Origin: Ceriagrion tenellum
Lineage: Eukaryota > Arthropoda > Insecta > Odonata > Coenagrionidae
Assembly: GCA_963169105.1 (NCBI GenBank)
Contig: OY720643.1
Span: forward strand, 98,900,848-98,964,847
Length of the DNA: 64,000 nucleotides
Direction: 5' to 3'
The notes beneath the pieces were generated by a model. The model did not search any database. It was not told where the DNA came from and saw nothing but the letters and a program-made list of their open reading frames with translations. This document shows, piece by piece, positions 1 to 12,022 of the stretch (its first letter is position 1; every line of letters starts with the position of its first letter). Both the position numbers and the translations under genes were made by a program.

Positions 1-2289
1 ATATTATCTAATTAGTGACGCAATTTCTATGAAGTTATGAATTTGAAATGTTTTATTGTAGGGCGTTTTGATGGAAAACTTTTTCATCGTCTTCAATTCC
101 GTTGATCTGGGAATGAAGTCCAAAATTTATAAAAATTCTTGGCTCATTAATTACGTATAAACGCACAAGAAGAAAGAAGTTCACGCGACTTTAGGAACAT
201 TATCAACAACTAGGAGAATTAACTTTGAGGTATGAAATATGAAAGAGGGGTCGAAACTGCGAATTAACTCTTACCAGTGGTCGAACCCTGTACATGTTAC
301 TTTTTTCTTGTTACTTAGCCATCATGAGGTGCAATAATCGGTTATTGTACCTGATATCTATTCATTTTTTAACTCATGATATGTTTTTCCACTATGTCAT
401 GCGTGACACTGTTCAATTTATCAACAATAGCAAGTGTTTCAATAATAGCTCTGACGCCAATGATGGAACGATAGCGACGTATACACATTGTATGCTTCAC
501 GTTTCATATTATAGCTAATGCAGTCGTGCATTATTAATATTTGGTTAAGCCCTTGGCATTTTCATATTTTTCTGCTGCCTCTGCTGCTTTATAGTTATTT
601 TTTTATTTTGTCTGCTCCAGTATGTCCCGCGCTATCTCCATCCAAGGTATACCTTATCTTCCTCTCCTCGCTCATAATCTTTCCCATTCAATGCCTCGCT
701 GCATCTGCCCTCATCAAACAAGGAGTTTTCCCATCACACCACCGAGTCTTCAGTAACTCTCGCCATCGGAGACGCGATGGGAAGGCTTAGCACGTCTGCT
801 TCTCCAGCCGGTCTTGGCGTACTAATCCCTGCTTTTGGAGGGATTGCTTTCAGACCTCGGCAGTATAAATCGATGTGAACAGTAGTTTTGCCGAAAATGT
901 TAAAGTGAGTGTACCTCGAGACTTAAACGCAAAGTACTTTATTTTTTTTTTGCTTTCGACTTTGGCATAAGTCATGCCTGTAAATCCAATATCACGACGT
1001 TACTTCCTCAATGCAGCTGTGTCATCAATTTTTTGGCCATTATTAGACATGGTTCAGTTGAAATTCATTGCAAAATATTTTATTTTTTTGAATTTCGACT
1101 TGGTGCATTATTTTTTCCTGGATATCTGTCATGAAATTTTAATCCCCCAAGTATTATCTGCGTAATCGTTTATTTGCTCATTTTTAAATCTACATGTACA
1201 GTGTATCCAAAACTTCTTGCGCGTTTTTCACTTTCATTTTAATAAATGGCGACCCACCAAATAATACAAATAGTTTTTTATCTAATAGCTACAACACTGT
1301 TTCTTGCAAGTTATACCTTTTATCTCACAGAATGTTAAAGTTTTAATACTTTTGAATGTTCAAAATTTTTAGCCTCAGAGTGTTTAGAATCAGAGATTAT
1401 TGTTTTATGTGAATGATTCTTTTTGTATCAAATCTCCGTATTATTGATCTTTTTCCAGTCCGTTAATACTGTGGTAGAGTAATTTTTGGGTGAAGTGGCT
1501 GGTGCGGTCACTCTTCAGCCAACGGTTCGTGTGTATGGGAAATGCAGTCTCCAATCGTAAGCACCGTTTGTGTCCCCTGACTCTCTGACTCTTGTCTTTA
1601 CCGCTCGACTGGTCTGAGCCGTACTTGCTTCTGCTTCGTTCAAAGGCTAAATATCTAAGGCTTAAGCCCACATATCACCCACATGATTGTGCTACAGTGT
1701 GGTAAAGTGCCATATGCCTCCCAAACGCCTTTGGAATAGTAATTAGTATTTCATTCATTACAAATATCGACAAACATTTTGAGTGTCTAGCCTTAAGTCA
1801 CAATAAAATAATTGATGTTGTGTAAAATATTAATTTGATGAGAAACAAATGCCATATTTAGAGAGAAACATTAAAGAAAGACTATGGCTAACATAAACAA
1901 CATCAGTAGGGTAGAGAATAACTGTACTTGAATGCACACCTAGAAAGAATGGAGGGAGACAGACGCCCACGCATTACATGGGGAAATGCATTCCCAACGG
2001 TAGGGGTCCGATGGAGTGGTCACCAAAAATATGAAAAAAGAGATAATAATACACCTGCCATTATCAGGGCAAAGTTTCAATTAAAAAAGGATGACTGCCC
2101 TCTTTAAGAAGAAAAAGATTTAATTTTATAGTTCTGTTGCTGATTTTTTCCAATCGTGAGCGCAACTTCTTTCCTTCCCGTTTTCCTCGAGCCACGAGGC
2201 AATCTTGTTTACATTAGCTAGGCAATCAAAATTTTACAATAGCAGAAGGAAAAAGTTCTCGATATATTTTCATAAATCACAATATTAAA
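1..2289. other. AT-rich non-coding DNA, no recognised gene
   Basis: Nothing with recognisable protein or RNA homology is visible. A slightly GC-richer pyrimidine patch lies at about 600-880. Positions 1441-1671 hold a 76-codon minus-strand frame that is basic and serine-rich and matches no family I know. A short basic segment at about 1930-2010 vaguely resembles the arginine-rich C-terminus of non-LTR polyproteins but is too short to call. Confidence 0.6.
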
Positions 2290-2323
2290 CTTTTCATTCA
2301 ATTCCATTTTGTGGTGCTAGCCT

Positions 2324-2875
2324 TTATTTTGCCGCTAAAAATTCGATTCCTAGATGGCTTTGAAGGATGCTTTCCAGCTGTGCTGCGTTTCTTTCATTTT
2401 TTTTTAAACTCAACATTTTGCTCCTCCTACTGGAAGCGTCTTCAGGAGAATGAGTGATATAGAGCTTCAGCTTGGTCTTATATAGCATCGATGCCTGTTG
2501 CTCCATTGTTGGGCCGATTTGAATCGGGTGCGGTAGAATTTAGCCGTTGGGCTTTTGCAGGAGCCAGGAACCCCTTCCAAACCCAGCCCAGGTGATATCC
2601 ATCCTTCCTATTGAAGTTATTTGGTCTTTTGGCTATTTCTATGGCCTCACACATTAAGCGCGGATGGTATTCTCGCGTCTTGGCCAAGACCCTTGTTTGG
2701 TCGAACATTATCTTATTTCCAGGGCTCGAGGCGGAATGTTGGGCGACCGCTGTGGTGTCCCATTTATACAGATCCATCGCTCTCTTGTGCTTATTTAGCC
2801 TTGGAGAGATGGCTCGCTTACTCTGCCTCACATAGCTTCTGCCGCAGCGTCAGGGAACCTCATACACTCCCATAG
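2324..2875 (-). pseudogene. PLE GIY-YIG endonuclease and C-terminal tail (broken)
   Basis: The nuclease begins with GVYEVP (2853-2870), the GIY half of the motif, followed by an in-frame stop and then CGRSYVRQSKRA (SYVRQ at 2823-2837), which stands where active PLEs have an xYxGQT-type YIG block. The YIG glycine therefore appears to be Arg here. Downstream are a basic helix (RLNKHKRAM), an AVAQHS block, and FDQTRVLAKTREYHPRL with EAIEIAKRP, all typical of the region after GIY-YIG in Penelope-group proteins. The frame shifts near 2490, and the last block (SPEDASSRRSKM, then AAQLESILQSHLGIEFLAAK) ends at a stop at about 2324. In PLEs this nuclease nicks the target DNA; here it is inactivated by stops, a frameshift and the changed YIG block. 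Confidence 0.82.
2414..2445 (-). ncRNA. Hammerhead-ribozyme-like core in PLE tail (degenerate)
   Basis: Read on the minus strand the segment opens with CTGAAGA, fitting CUGANGA, then CGCTTCC, a short loop and GGAGGAGC, then AAAA where a hammerhead would have GAAA. The arms are partly complementary. PLE terminal repeats are known to carry hammerhead motifs, which makes this reading plausible, but the GAAA box is damaged and the segment overlaps the coding tail. Probably a fossil. Confidence 0.3.
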
Positions 2876-3113
2876 ATTGAAGGGGAGGATGGCTAACCTT
2901 CGGAGAGGGTAGGATGTTTTGTAATGTCTTCACCGTACAGAAGCAAGTCACTATATTTCCTCTCTGTAAGATTTTAGTAATTCTGTCGGTGACTCCGGAG
3001 ATGTAGGGAAGTTTTGCGTGCACCAACGGCTTCCTCTTACGGTCGTCATCATAATGGTGTTGTTTCCTTTCTTTCCTTGTTCCGTTAATGAAGGAGGTGC
3101 TGTAGCAATTTCC

Positions 3114-3938
3114 TTAGAGAGCCCATATCAGATGACTTATTTCTTTGTATAGATTTTCGGCATCAGACGTAATTCTGGCGTAGTGACTTAATGTTTTAAT
3201 AACGTAATACTTCTGCATTGGATGGTGATGCGACGCAAAATCCAAATACCTATCGGTGTGTGTTTTCTTTCGGTAGACCGAATGTCCAAGGGTACCATCT
3301 ATTCTCCTTTTCACCAGGACATCTAATAATGGCAGACAGCCTCCTTCTTCCAGCTCTGTCATAAATTTAATGTCTGGATGGATACTGTTGAGGTGTTTAT
3401 GGAACGCCTCCAGCTTCTCCTTCTCATGTAGTTAGATCACAAAAGTATCATCCACATATCTAAACCAGCATGATGATGCTTATCTACAGAGGAGTATATA
3501 GCTTTCTTTTCAAAAAACTCCATATATAAATTTGCTATAACTGGAGAAAGGGGGGAACCGCTCCACTCTTCTATTCGTATGTAACTCCGTTATAAAGGAA
3601 GTAGTTGTTTAGAAGGCAGAATTCAGCCAATTTTGGATAATTCCTCGGCGGTCCATCCTCTTTAGATTTTTTAGAATTTCCATCGAGTCAGGGACAGGAA
3701 CTTTGATGACCAGCGATACCACATCAAAGCTGACTATTAGGCCTTCCTTAGTCATTCGTAGATGTTTTAGAATTTCTATGAAATGTGCCGTATTTTGAAT
3801 GAAAGGGTCCGTACCACCTTTGAATTCTTGAAAGCCTCTAGATATGTACTCGGCCAATTTGTAGGTTGGCGAGTCAATCGTGTTTACAATCGGCCTCAAA
3901 GGGGTTCCTTCTTTGTGTATATATACTGAGTGCAACAA
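3114..3938 (-). pseudogene. PLE reverse transcriptase fragment (broken)
   Basis: The domain starts with the PLE fingers block (KEGTPLRPIV) near 3920-3890 and continues through SFDVVSL (about 3710-3730), where Asp is the first of the catalytic carboxylates. After a frame change comes GSPLSPVIANLYME (about 3500-3560), the equivalent of the MGSPLSP block of active PLEs. The catalytic box reads RYVDDTFVI at 3435-3461, with both Asp residues kept, and is followed at once by a TAA stop (3432-3434). The thumb-side segment resumes as KFMTELEEGGCLPLLDV and runs to about 3114. An active element would have one uninterrupted frame here, so at least one nonsense change and one frameshift separate these blocks. 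This is a molecular fossil, not a working enzyme. Confidence 0.9.
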
Positions 3939-4000
3939 ACGTTGCAGAGTAATGGAGTATTTTGGTTATAGCACTACATTACGCATATTGCTTTGGAAAA

Positions 4001-6654
4001 AAATAGACGACTTGAGCCTCTTCAATAAATGTTCCTCGCAACTTGTTCATTTGGTCCAATTATATCCCGATGGACCTAGATTTTGGATACAATCTAGAAA
4101 ATATATAGGTTTGAACCTTTTTTGTTGTAAATATAGTTGACATTTGAGGTGAATATCTTACATAACATTGTCAGAATGTAATTTCCACTGTTATCTATTT
4201 TTTTCTCTCATGTCTGGAGTGGTTTCTCGCTTCAACCTCGAAAAAATTGCCGGTTAGAAGTTAATGAATTAATCAACACAAGCTTATGAAGTCATGAACA
4301 CTACAAACGATTCTATCAACTTGATTTGAACCCTCCTCTTAAGGTATAGGTACACATATGGATAGCATAAGGTGAAGTCAAAGATCTTGTTTGTTGTCTT
4401 TAGGCCGAGAAAACGCTCTCTTTACATAGTTCCTTCCTCTCAAGCTTCGTTTCTTACAAGCTCTCCAAATCTTCCGTCTCCTAGTATCCTTCTTGAGAGT
4501 CTCGTTCGCCACATTCACCCGTGACTTACGGGGTGCAACACTTCATTACATCCTCTGTCATAAATATGTTTCAATATATTCCCTTCCAGATTGTTCTTGA
4601 TCTGACCCGCTCTTTTGCTCTGTACCCTGCTCAGAGCACGTACTGGATGTTCATTGTCTTTCCGGCAAAAATATTACCATCTTCATTGTTTGTCTCTGTG
4701 TTCTGTCCTTCACCTAGAAAATGGATTGTTCTAAAGGTTTTTTTCCGCTTAAAAAGTTTCCTTTATCTAATAAAAAGCTGCGGGTTATAGTTCGTTTACT
4801 TAACGTGGGGATATACACGGCAGAGGGACCGAACAAACTTTTCTCAAAGTGATGTGAATACCGTGCGTTGCTTTTTATGGCTCTAGGAAACATAGTTTGT
4901 AACTAGCCTTTTAATTGGATGAACAAGAGTGCTGGTACTTTCGGAACTTTTACGGCTCGGGGTAGATACGAGTTCCAGAATTAGTTTTGTTTAATCTCGC
5001 TTGCAATTTTTTCCCAGATTAAAGATTTGGTCATTGATTCGGTTAAAATAAGTGTTGATGGAGGCACAAAAAAATCAGGATGGAGCCAGTGTCGCTGAGA
5101 TAAGGTGCTATAATTCGGTTGACAATCTCATTAATATGATGCTAGGTGATTACTGAAGGCAATGGAAGTAGATAATCACCAACTGATGTTGTGCTATTAT
5201 GGTTCTTTCATTAAAGTCTGCAACAACTGAGCAATTTCAGTGAGGAATAAGTTGCTTTGAGGGTGATTGACCACTGTAGTGCACATCGAAGGTAATACAT
5301 TCGCGTTGAAAGACTATATCTATCAAAGTTTTTGGTTAATTACCCTTTATATAATAGTATTTAATACTACTAAATGCATTTATTGATACAAAATTCTTAT
5401 TTTTATGCCTATAGAAAGTCAATGAGTATTTTACCCACGTATTTACAAACGCGGTGAACTGGATTTAGTTTATACTGCATTAAAAAAAATTGCAGTTAAG
5501 TTTATAATAGTAGAGAAAAATTTGAAGCAAAGCAAATTGTTGCTTATTTTCACATTTTTAAGTGTGTGAAAACTCTTAAAATAGCTGGGCAAAGGCTTTT
5601 TTCGTCTTATATTTCAATTACCGAAGGTGTTTTGCGGTATGTGTCCCTTAAAGAACCTAAGTTTCGTAGTTAAACAGTACGTTTTCGTTTACTGAACGAG
5701 AAGACTATATCTTAAGGTGTATCGAGTACTTCTTCAGGCAAAGCAGTTGCGAACGTATGGCGCACGTGGCTGAATATGTAGATATAGATTTGAAGTCCCT
5801 CATTGACTGGGTAACTAACCTTGACATCTGATCGAATTTCCATTAAAGAACTATTAATATTTATTAATGTCGATGGATATAACTATAATCGGAAGTCGTC
5901 CTTCGCATATAACCTTTGGGAGTGTCCGGTAGCATTCGTGATTTTTTCTCTCTCCACCGCGTGAGAATCATTAATCAAAGAAAATAAGTCACGTGCCTAA
6001 GTTTTCCCGGAGTGGAGGTATTGGAGATGCTTCGGTGTCAGGATGTGCCCCGCACCGTTTGAAACAAGCCGTTTTGGAGCTCTGACTCGCGGAAATGACG
6101 TAAGACGTGAACTCGAAGCTATCTATCAATCATTTCGGTGTCGGCGTGCGAACCATGAGCATATAAAATAAAAAAACTGTCGCCGCAAACGCATCCAATT
6201 CACCCCACCTCTTTATGAATTCCCCAGACCCGTCTCCGGCCCTTTTCTTTTTGGGTCGTTTTAGGAAATGTAGAAAGAATATATCCTCGCACCTATTTTT
6301 GTCTTTGGGCACATTCTCAAATATTTATGTACCTTGGTGCACTTCTTCGGCACACCATTCTTTTTTTTTATTGGGTGACCAAAACGTCACATTTTTTTCT
6401 GTTTTGTTATTTATTCCTCTCTGGTTCGATTTATCACAATTCATCATCACCCACCCCAGGATTATGGACCCACCTGGGGCGTCTTATGAGGGACTTGAAA
6501 CATTTTTTTGCCAACTTTTTTCATTTTTTCCCAGTTTCATTGCTTGTTCATTTCACTTTTTTTTACTTTCATTTCTTTTTCACCCTTCCCTACTCTATAA
6601 AATCTCTTCCGAATATTTTTGTCCAAATAATTATGCACACAATTTAACATCAGC
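4001..6654. other. Non-coding stretch, no recognised gene
   Basis: No recognisable genes. Minus-strand open pieces at 4.3-4.8 kb are lysine/arginine-rich and in two frames, and I could not tie them to a family. A T-rich low-complexity tract occupies about 6360-6612. Long plus-strand frames there are phenylalanine/serine runs caused by the T-richness. Confidence 0.55.
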
Positions 6655-6765
6655 AATGAAGAAATCATCATTCGACTTGACCTGGAATCGAACCCATATT
6701 TCCCCATGTCCGTCCCGTATCGTCGGACTCAACAGTTCAAAATATCATAGTCCTGCAACTTTTTC
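6655..6765 (-). repeat. tRNA-derived SINE-like fragment
   Basis: On the minus strand a good B-box-like string (GGGTTCGATTCCA, 6683-6695) follows a weak A-box-like region around 6725-6745. The 3' flank is AT-rich and unrelated to a tRNA acceptor stem, so this is a SINE head or tRNA fossil, not a tRNA gene. It resembles the B-box side of the element at 34.87 kb (both read GACTTGACC next to the box on the plus strand), which suggests one family. Confidence 0.38.
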
Positions 6766-9429
6766 TGCAGTGCGCGGAAACCAGAACATCTAGCACGCAT
6801 CAGCCCTTGCTGAAACTCGCCCTGGAGTCAGATGACTTAACCGAGACTGACTAAGATGACCGGCCAATAGTTATTTGGCGAATTTCGTCTGTTTACCACC
6901 GGTCGTTTTTTTGATGTAAATGTTGTATATGCTTATTATTTGACAATTTTTATTTCATACCCGTGAAAATTTTACCTTCATAGATCATGTACAGTGACGG
7001 ATTAAATAACTAATTGGCATCGGAGTGCGGCGCATGCAGGATCTAAATAAATTCAGTCTTTCTCCGCCAAATAGACTGCACTGATATAACCAATTCTACC
7101 TTGGAATATTCATATGCCATATAATTGGAGAAAGATATTGCAGATCGCAAAATGGGGTTACCAGTTAGGTCCCATTTCACGGAGGCATTTTGGAATTATA
7201 AACGTATTTACAATGTCTCCCTTACTCTACCAATCGACGTTTCGAAGTTTTAGTAAATTGTGTCAGGATAAATGCTATATTTTCTGAAGTGTAAGCCGTT
7301 TTAACTTATTTTTCGCGAATAGTTCTTTAAAAAACTACACGGTTTTGGGAATGTCATCATCTACTACCTGTCGCGATTATTCTTCACCGAATGTCTTGGT
7401 AGGGACGTAGTATGTCTCATCAAGGTTATCATGTTATTTCACGAATAGGCGAGGCCAAAAGAGGTCTTCAGATGTGCGGAAACAGTGAACCATTATTATC
7501 ACCGTATTGAGAGACTGGTGACGACTTCTACCATTATCCGCACACACTGTTCCTCGCAGATAATCCACTTGGCTGAGCTCTCTTGTTTTTTATTCCTTGT
7601 CCGAAATCCTCACTCACCTCCCCTTTTCCCTCTATCGTTCCTCCTCAAGATATCTGTCTTCTTTCCCGACCACCACAAGTTTTAAAGTTTTACTCCCCCC
7701 CTCCCGCCTCTCGAAGAGTGAATGGACCCCGCGATCTCAAGACGGCTCAATCCTTACTACTCGTCTTCCCTGACTACGGTCTCTTGACTTCATCCATTCC
7801 TACATACTGCCACGTTAAGCATAGATTGTATGTGGACAAGGTATAATAAAGGAGGAAATAGGAAAAAGAAATGTATACTGAGTAGGGATGATTATGGAAT
7901 ACGTAGACAGATTCTTGGAACGATTCTCAGTCAGGATCGATTTTTTCCAAAGCAATTACTTAGCGTTTTCACCGCCGGCTTTGGTAGAAGTGAAATATTT
8001 TCATATGAAGGTAATTACGGCTTATTTGATATTTCAAGATTGTTCCTCGCGACTCGTGACTTATTGGAAGTCCTTTCTTTCTCATGAGTGAAATCCTTCG
8101 GTGACCTTAAGGGAATAACCATCTAGTTCCATTACATTGTGGCTTGTGGTTCGACCAAGTAACAACACCCAACGCTAATGCTTCTATTAACTGTGTCACA
8201 CTTTCTCTTCTTCCGTAGAAGTTATTGACAAAACGTGCGGCATTCATCTGATTTTCTTTAATTCTCGGAGTACATTTTCTGTGTACGGTTTCAAACGCTT
8301 TCGGCGCTATTCAGATTGTCAAGCGAGTATGAGCGTCCTACTTTTTCCTGCTCTATGATCCTCCATCTATTCGCTTGGTGATTGCCAATTTCTTGAACGC
8401 TGTGCCGTCAATGTGTCGATGTATTTGCACTGACCAAGTTTGAACCCAAATCAAAGCAACTAGAGTTGATATTAAAATATTTGGGTGAGAGAGCTCATAG
8501 GGGCATTTTCGTGGCAATATCTAAGAAAATGGCCGCACCGACGTCAAACAATTCAACTTTCTTTTTGTTTCTTTGTATCTTTTTGTTTGTATCTTTGGAG
8601 TTTAAATCGCTGCTTTATGTGTGCTTTAATTTACTATGAGTTAATATTTTTAAAATGCATTTATTCATATGCAAGTCGTCCACATCTGGAAATAACGATG
8701 CATTAATTTTTTAGTCAATGCTCAAAAGTAGCCTTTAATTAGTAGTTACCTTTATATGGTAGGTACATGATGACTGTAAACTGAATTCAGTCATTGCAGG
8801 TCTTGAAGTCATTCAGTATGTCTGGGATATCCAGAATCTTCATCCTCGACTGTGCTTTTGTATCCAAGCATGAAAATAATAGAACTTTTTATCTATGAGA
8901 ATATTTCAGTCAGGCCCGTTTTTATTTCTTGGAAATTTCATATTCTCATCAGATACACATAATTCGTGGACGTTTTTTCTCGCCTTCAGTGGATCATTTG
9001 TTTATATATCTCTCTATATCAACGTTATGCCCTCTTAACATATTTTTATCGATGGAAGTAAAATAAATTGGACAAAGACATTCCTTCTACTTCGTCGCTA
9101 TCAATCATTTACATCGCATGTCTCAGAAGATTGATGTCGGCGTTTGATATTATATGTACATCGGAAATCGCAATTGGACACATCCCCTTTAATCATCCCA
9201 TTTTGCTTATTGCTTGGGTTCTGGGGTTCCTGTATAACACTCTTTTTATCATTTTCGAGGTCTACGTGCATGATACGTGCGCAATGATTTCTGAAGGATT
9301 TAAGTTATCCTCTTGTGTAAAGGTCCTTGTATTAGCTAAGTATTTATATTCCATAACGCTATGATCTATTTGCGCCCGCAGCTTACGTTGAGTTGCCTAT
9401 GAGGCCTTGGATCTTTGATCTTGGGGGAT
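6766..9429. other. Non-coding stretch, nothing recognised
   Basis: Pyrimidine-rich DNA at 7590-7760 gives short proline/serine frames without coding character. A 98-codon plus-strand frame at 9068-9364 is hydrophobic, and its codon positions show no clear GC skew, so I leave it uncalled. Confidence 0.5.
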
Positions 9430-9495
9430 CAGTGGGGCCGAACGGGGTTGAATGCCGGCACTTAGCATGTGTGATCTACTGAGCTGTTCTCAATC
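9430..9495 (-). repeat. Possible tRNA-like remnant
   Basis: The minus strand shows an A-box-like AGCTCAGTAGATC (9473-9485) and a B-box-like GGCATTCAACCCC (9444-9456). The gap between them (about 16 nt) is much shorter than the usual 30 or so, so this is either a deleted SINE head or chance. Confidence 0.2.
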
Positions 9496-9649
9496 GATTT
9501 TAGATTACGTATGCAGCTGGTGATAATATATTTTGGATGGTGCGAATCTCTGCCATTTTCCTGGGTATCAACGTGTTGGCGGTAAATGCTTTCAAAGTGA
9601 TACAGAAATATGGGGAGGTATTTCTTATGTTACAGAGAAGGAATCTCCA

Positions 9650-9740
9650 GTAAAAAAAGATAAGTTCTAAGTATCAGGCTTGATGTGGTGGAAAGAATTC
9701 ATCATAATGAATAAGACTAAAGGCAATTTTCCTCTTAGAT
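9650..9740 (-). repeat. Third copy of the 11.9-12.06 kb PLE-type tail
   Basis: The reverse complement aligns along its length with 11990-12065. Both contain a GGAAAA..GCCTT block, a TATTCATTATGA-like block, GAATTCTTTCC, CCACATCAAG and CTGATACTT. This copy begins at ATCTAAG, part-way into the arm of the inverted dimer, so it is truncated and lacks the ribozyme-like core. Confidence 0.8.
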
Positions 9741-10880
9741 TCCCTGATGTTCTTTCGAATAAATGGCCTTCACTTATTCACGTAAGTGATATGTGTTGGG
9801 ACATGATAAATGATATTGAGTGTAGTGATATGAAACTCATCAGTTGACTTCTTACTTGAATTTGCATAACATCTATGGCATGTGCGGAAGGAATAATTTA
9901 TATTTAAATTAGGGTTAAAAATATTCTGAATTGAAATAGGCATGGAGTATTTAATTGTCTTTACGTTGAATTCATTTAATTTATTATAATAATTTGACTT
10001 TATCACGTTTATAGTCAATTCCACTCTATACTTATAAGTTCATGGTATGTCATTGTAAAAATAGTTCCCTATTTATTCTTAATTTACCATTTTAAATTGA
10101 TAAATTATGAATGTATCGTCTCAAGAAATATACTATTTGACTGTTCACATGAGATGTGACCTTTGGATTGTGCTGACTGAGTGGATAATATTAGTGTCAA
10201 TCCACTTATTATTTATAGTCTCAAAAAGCGTGCAAAGACCCTCATCTTAGTATAAAGCCGGCAACAATGCTACTTTTGGCGTCTCAACAGACCTTAAATG
10301 CTATCATGAGATTTAAAACTCTATTTGTATTTCATGGGCACCCGACTTACCGAGGTTCGTGTTATCATTTTTAATTACATCACCGCATTTTAAGCCAGTC
10401 ATTAATACTCTGTAATTTAGTTGCTTTGCTTTATGTTCCAATTGCTATATAATTTTATTAAATAGTTTGTGGAAGGGTAGTATCCTTGTTGATATTTTAC
10501 TGCTGGATTCCGTGAGGTAATCGGACATACACGTGAAAAGTGCATCTTGTCAGTTGACCTATGTTTAATGGAGGAAAAGAGAAACATTTTGTTGAAAAGA
10601 GTTGTTCTTTTAGAATGACTTCTGAAATGTAAATTTACAGCCTGCTATGGTAAGATATGAAAATTAATGTGCTTATGTGATAATTTACATACGCTTGTTG
10701 ACCTCTTGTATGACAACTGGTGTCCTCAGCACACATCAACATAGGTAGTCAAGACGTGTTCCGCCATTGATGCTTTTGAAGACTCGGGCAATCACAGCCT
10801 CAGCCTCCATCACCTAATCTTCATAATTTATCCTCTACAATAATAATTATTATTGAAATAGCCCTGATTTATCTCTCGAT
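9741..10880. other. AT-rich stretch, nothing recognised
   Basis: No gene, RNA or mobile-element similarity is visible. Confidence 0.55.
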
Positions 10881-11584
10881 AATGTATGCCTCAATTACAC
10901 TCAATGATGTTTCTCTTCTCCGTTTTTCTTCATTGTCTCATCTTCATCGTCGCGTCGCTGGATTCCTTTGTTTCCCTTTAAAAACCATTTTCAATCCTCG
11001 ACTCCAATCCCTACCCATTGGAAAACTCCGTGGCACCAAGAAGGGAAAAGTTTTCGACTTGACTCTTCTTCCCTTCCCGCCCTCATCCCCAAGGAAAAGA
11101 GGTGATTCTGGAGTGTACGTCTGAGGGCACCGAGGAAGAGAGGAAAGAGTTTAAGAATACTAAAATTCCCTTTTCTCACTGTTCGAACCTTTCTCTTTTC
11201 TCATCTCTCACTCTCTCTGCTCTACTTCTTCTCTTTCAGTTCCATTCTCCTTCTCTTATTTCTCTCTCTCTCTCTCTCTCCATTTCCGTGGTTCTCGTCT
11301 TGGAAAGTGGCAAGACCCTTCCCCAGTGGGCCCCGCCCCTTTCTTGGCTCCGAAGGAAAAGAATGCGTGATACGACGCCTGCGCGGTTGTTCCGTACGTC
11401 TCGGCCGCAACGCAGAGGGCGAGAACGCGTAAGAGGTCGACGTTGGGTGCTGTCACACCCTCCCAGTTCCATCGTCTCCCTCGTGAAATTGTCGTCGCCT
11501 CTTTTGCAGGGATTAAGTTTTGCTCCAGTAAAGCCGCCTATATTCATCTACATCTTTTTCAGTCTTGCTCCCTTGACCATTTGA
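10881..11584. promoter_or_regulatory. GC- and CpG-rich island with pyrimidine tract (possible regulatory DNA)
   Basis: The segment is far richer in GC than its surroundings, with a CpG-dense core at about 11330-11450 that includes GCCTGCGCGG, close to an NRF1-type half site. A pyrimidine tract with a (TC)n run lies beside it. Open frames on both strands are arginine/proline/serine-rich products of composition rather than genes. A promoter or enhancer is a reasonable inference from composition alone; no TATA-initiator pair was seen. Confidence 0.3.
11261..11281. repeat. (TC)n microsatellite
   Basis: About ten uninterrupted TC units inside a longer pyrimidine-rich stretch. Confidence 0.95.
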
Positions 11585-11911
11585 AGTCAAGCAAGCTAAC
11601 TTGTCTCACCAAGAACTAATTTTCTCTGTAATTCGCCGATAAAGGACTAACTTGGAGGATATAAGTCATAATGAAGTATCGTATAGCCATAGCATAGCAT
11701 TAACCAAAATAAAATCCATTGGTAGCGTAATACATTTTGGTTTTATAAATATGTACTAAGGTATCGCTTTTATAAAAATCCACTCTGGTGCTTTCTGTCT
11801 GCTTCTTTTTCACTGCCACTGCGATTTTGCAAAGATATTTCTGTAACTGATCCTTCCGGATAAGAATGAGAGTTAGGCAATTTTCCACCTAGATAAATTT
11901 TATTCGACCTT

Positions 11912-11940
11912 GATTTCGATGTACTACATCATCATCAGAC
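11912..11940 (-). ncRNA. Hammerhead-like core, left arm
   Basis: The minus strand reads CTGATGA, then TGATGTAGTACATC, whose ends GATG and CATC can pair, then GAAATC. That is the CUGANGA / helix II / GAAA order of a hammerhead ribozyme, with one extra U before helix II. Helices I and III and the cleavage site were not established. Confidence 0.35.
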
Positions 11941-11944
11941 CCCG

Positions 11945-11972
11945 CTTGATGATGCTGCAGTACATCGAAATC
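11945..11972 (+). ncRNA. Hammerhead-like core, right arm
   Basis: The plus strand reads CTTGATGA, TGCTGCAGTACATC, GAAATC. It is the mirror copy of the left-arm core with substitutions in the first box and in helix II, so less likely to be active. Confidence 0.3.
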
Positions 11973-12022
11973 TAGGTCGAATTAATTTTATCTAAGTGGA
12001 AAAAGGCCTTATTCTCATTCTT

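Larger units (their letters stand above)
2290..4000 (-). mobile_element. Decayed Penelope-like retroelement (PLE), RT plus GIY-YIG endonuclease
   Basis: On the minus strand the conserved blocks of a Penelope-like element occur in the right order: the RT entry block with GTPLRPIV, the SFDVVSL block holding the first catalytic Asp, GSPLSPVIANLYME, the RYVDD catalytic box, a linker, a GIY-YIG endonuclease and a C-terminal tail with SPEDASSRR. PLEs copy themselves by target-primed reverse transcription using this RT and nuclease pair. Several stops and frame changes break the reading frame, so the copy is dead. The 5' part upstream of the RT entry block is missing or too eroded to read past about 4.0 kb. 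The 3' limit near 2290 is a guess, set where the recognisable tail gives way to plain AT-rich DNA. Confidence 0.92.
11861..12022. repeat. Inverted dimer of PLE-type tails
   Basis: Two arms of about 77 nt (11861-11938 and 11946-12022) are reverse complements at roughly 85% identity, with a 7-nt spacer. Read outward from the centre each arm gives a TGATGATG box, a GTACATC hairpin side, GAAATC, AGGTCGAAT, TTTATCTA, GTGGAAAA and a TCTCATTCTT block. The right arm continues into DNA that recurs at 9.65 kb; the left arm diverges after the TCTCATTCTT block. The unit is thus an interspersed-repeat end present twice in divergent orientation. As DNA or RNA it could fold into a long hairpin. Confidence 0.9.

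Noticed and set aside
864..900. TATAAAT followed by an initiator-like ACAGTAG
   Set aside because: Spacing is about 16 nt rather than 25-30, and no exon follows.
1920..2010. Short basic peptide resembling a non-LTR C-terminus (LERMEGDRRPRITWG)
   Set aside because: Too short and isolated to support a call.
4330..4800. Lys/Arg-rich minus-strand segments in two frames
   Set aside because: They suggest an eroded element, but there is no codon-position skew and no recognisable motif.
6215..6793. 192-codon plus-strand open frame, the longest in the window
   Set aside because: It is a phenylalanine/serine-rich product of a T-rich low-complexity tract, and its end runs antisense through a SINE-like head. 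No motif or coding skew.
11102..11584. 160-codon plus-strand frame
   Set aside because: Arg/Ser/Leu-rich, with overlapping open frames of similar length on the other strand; explained by GC and pyrimidine composition.
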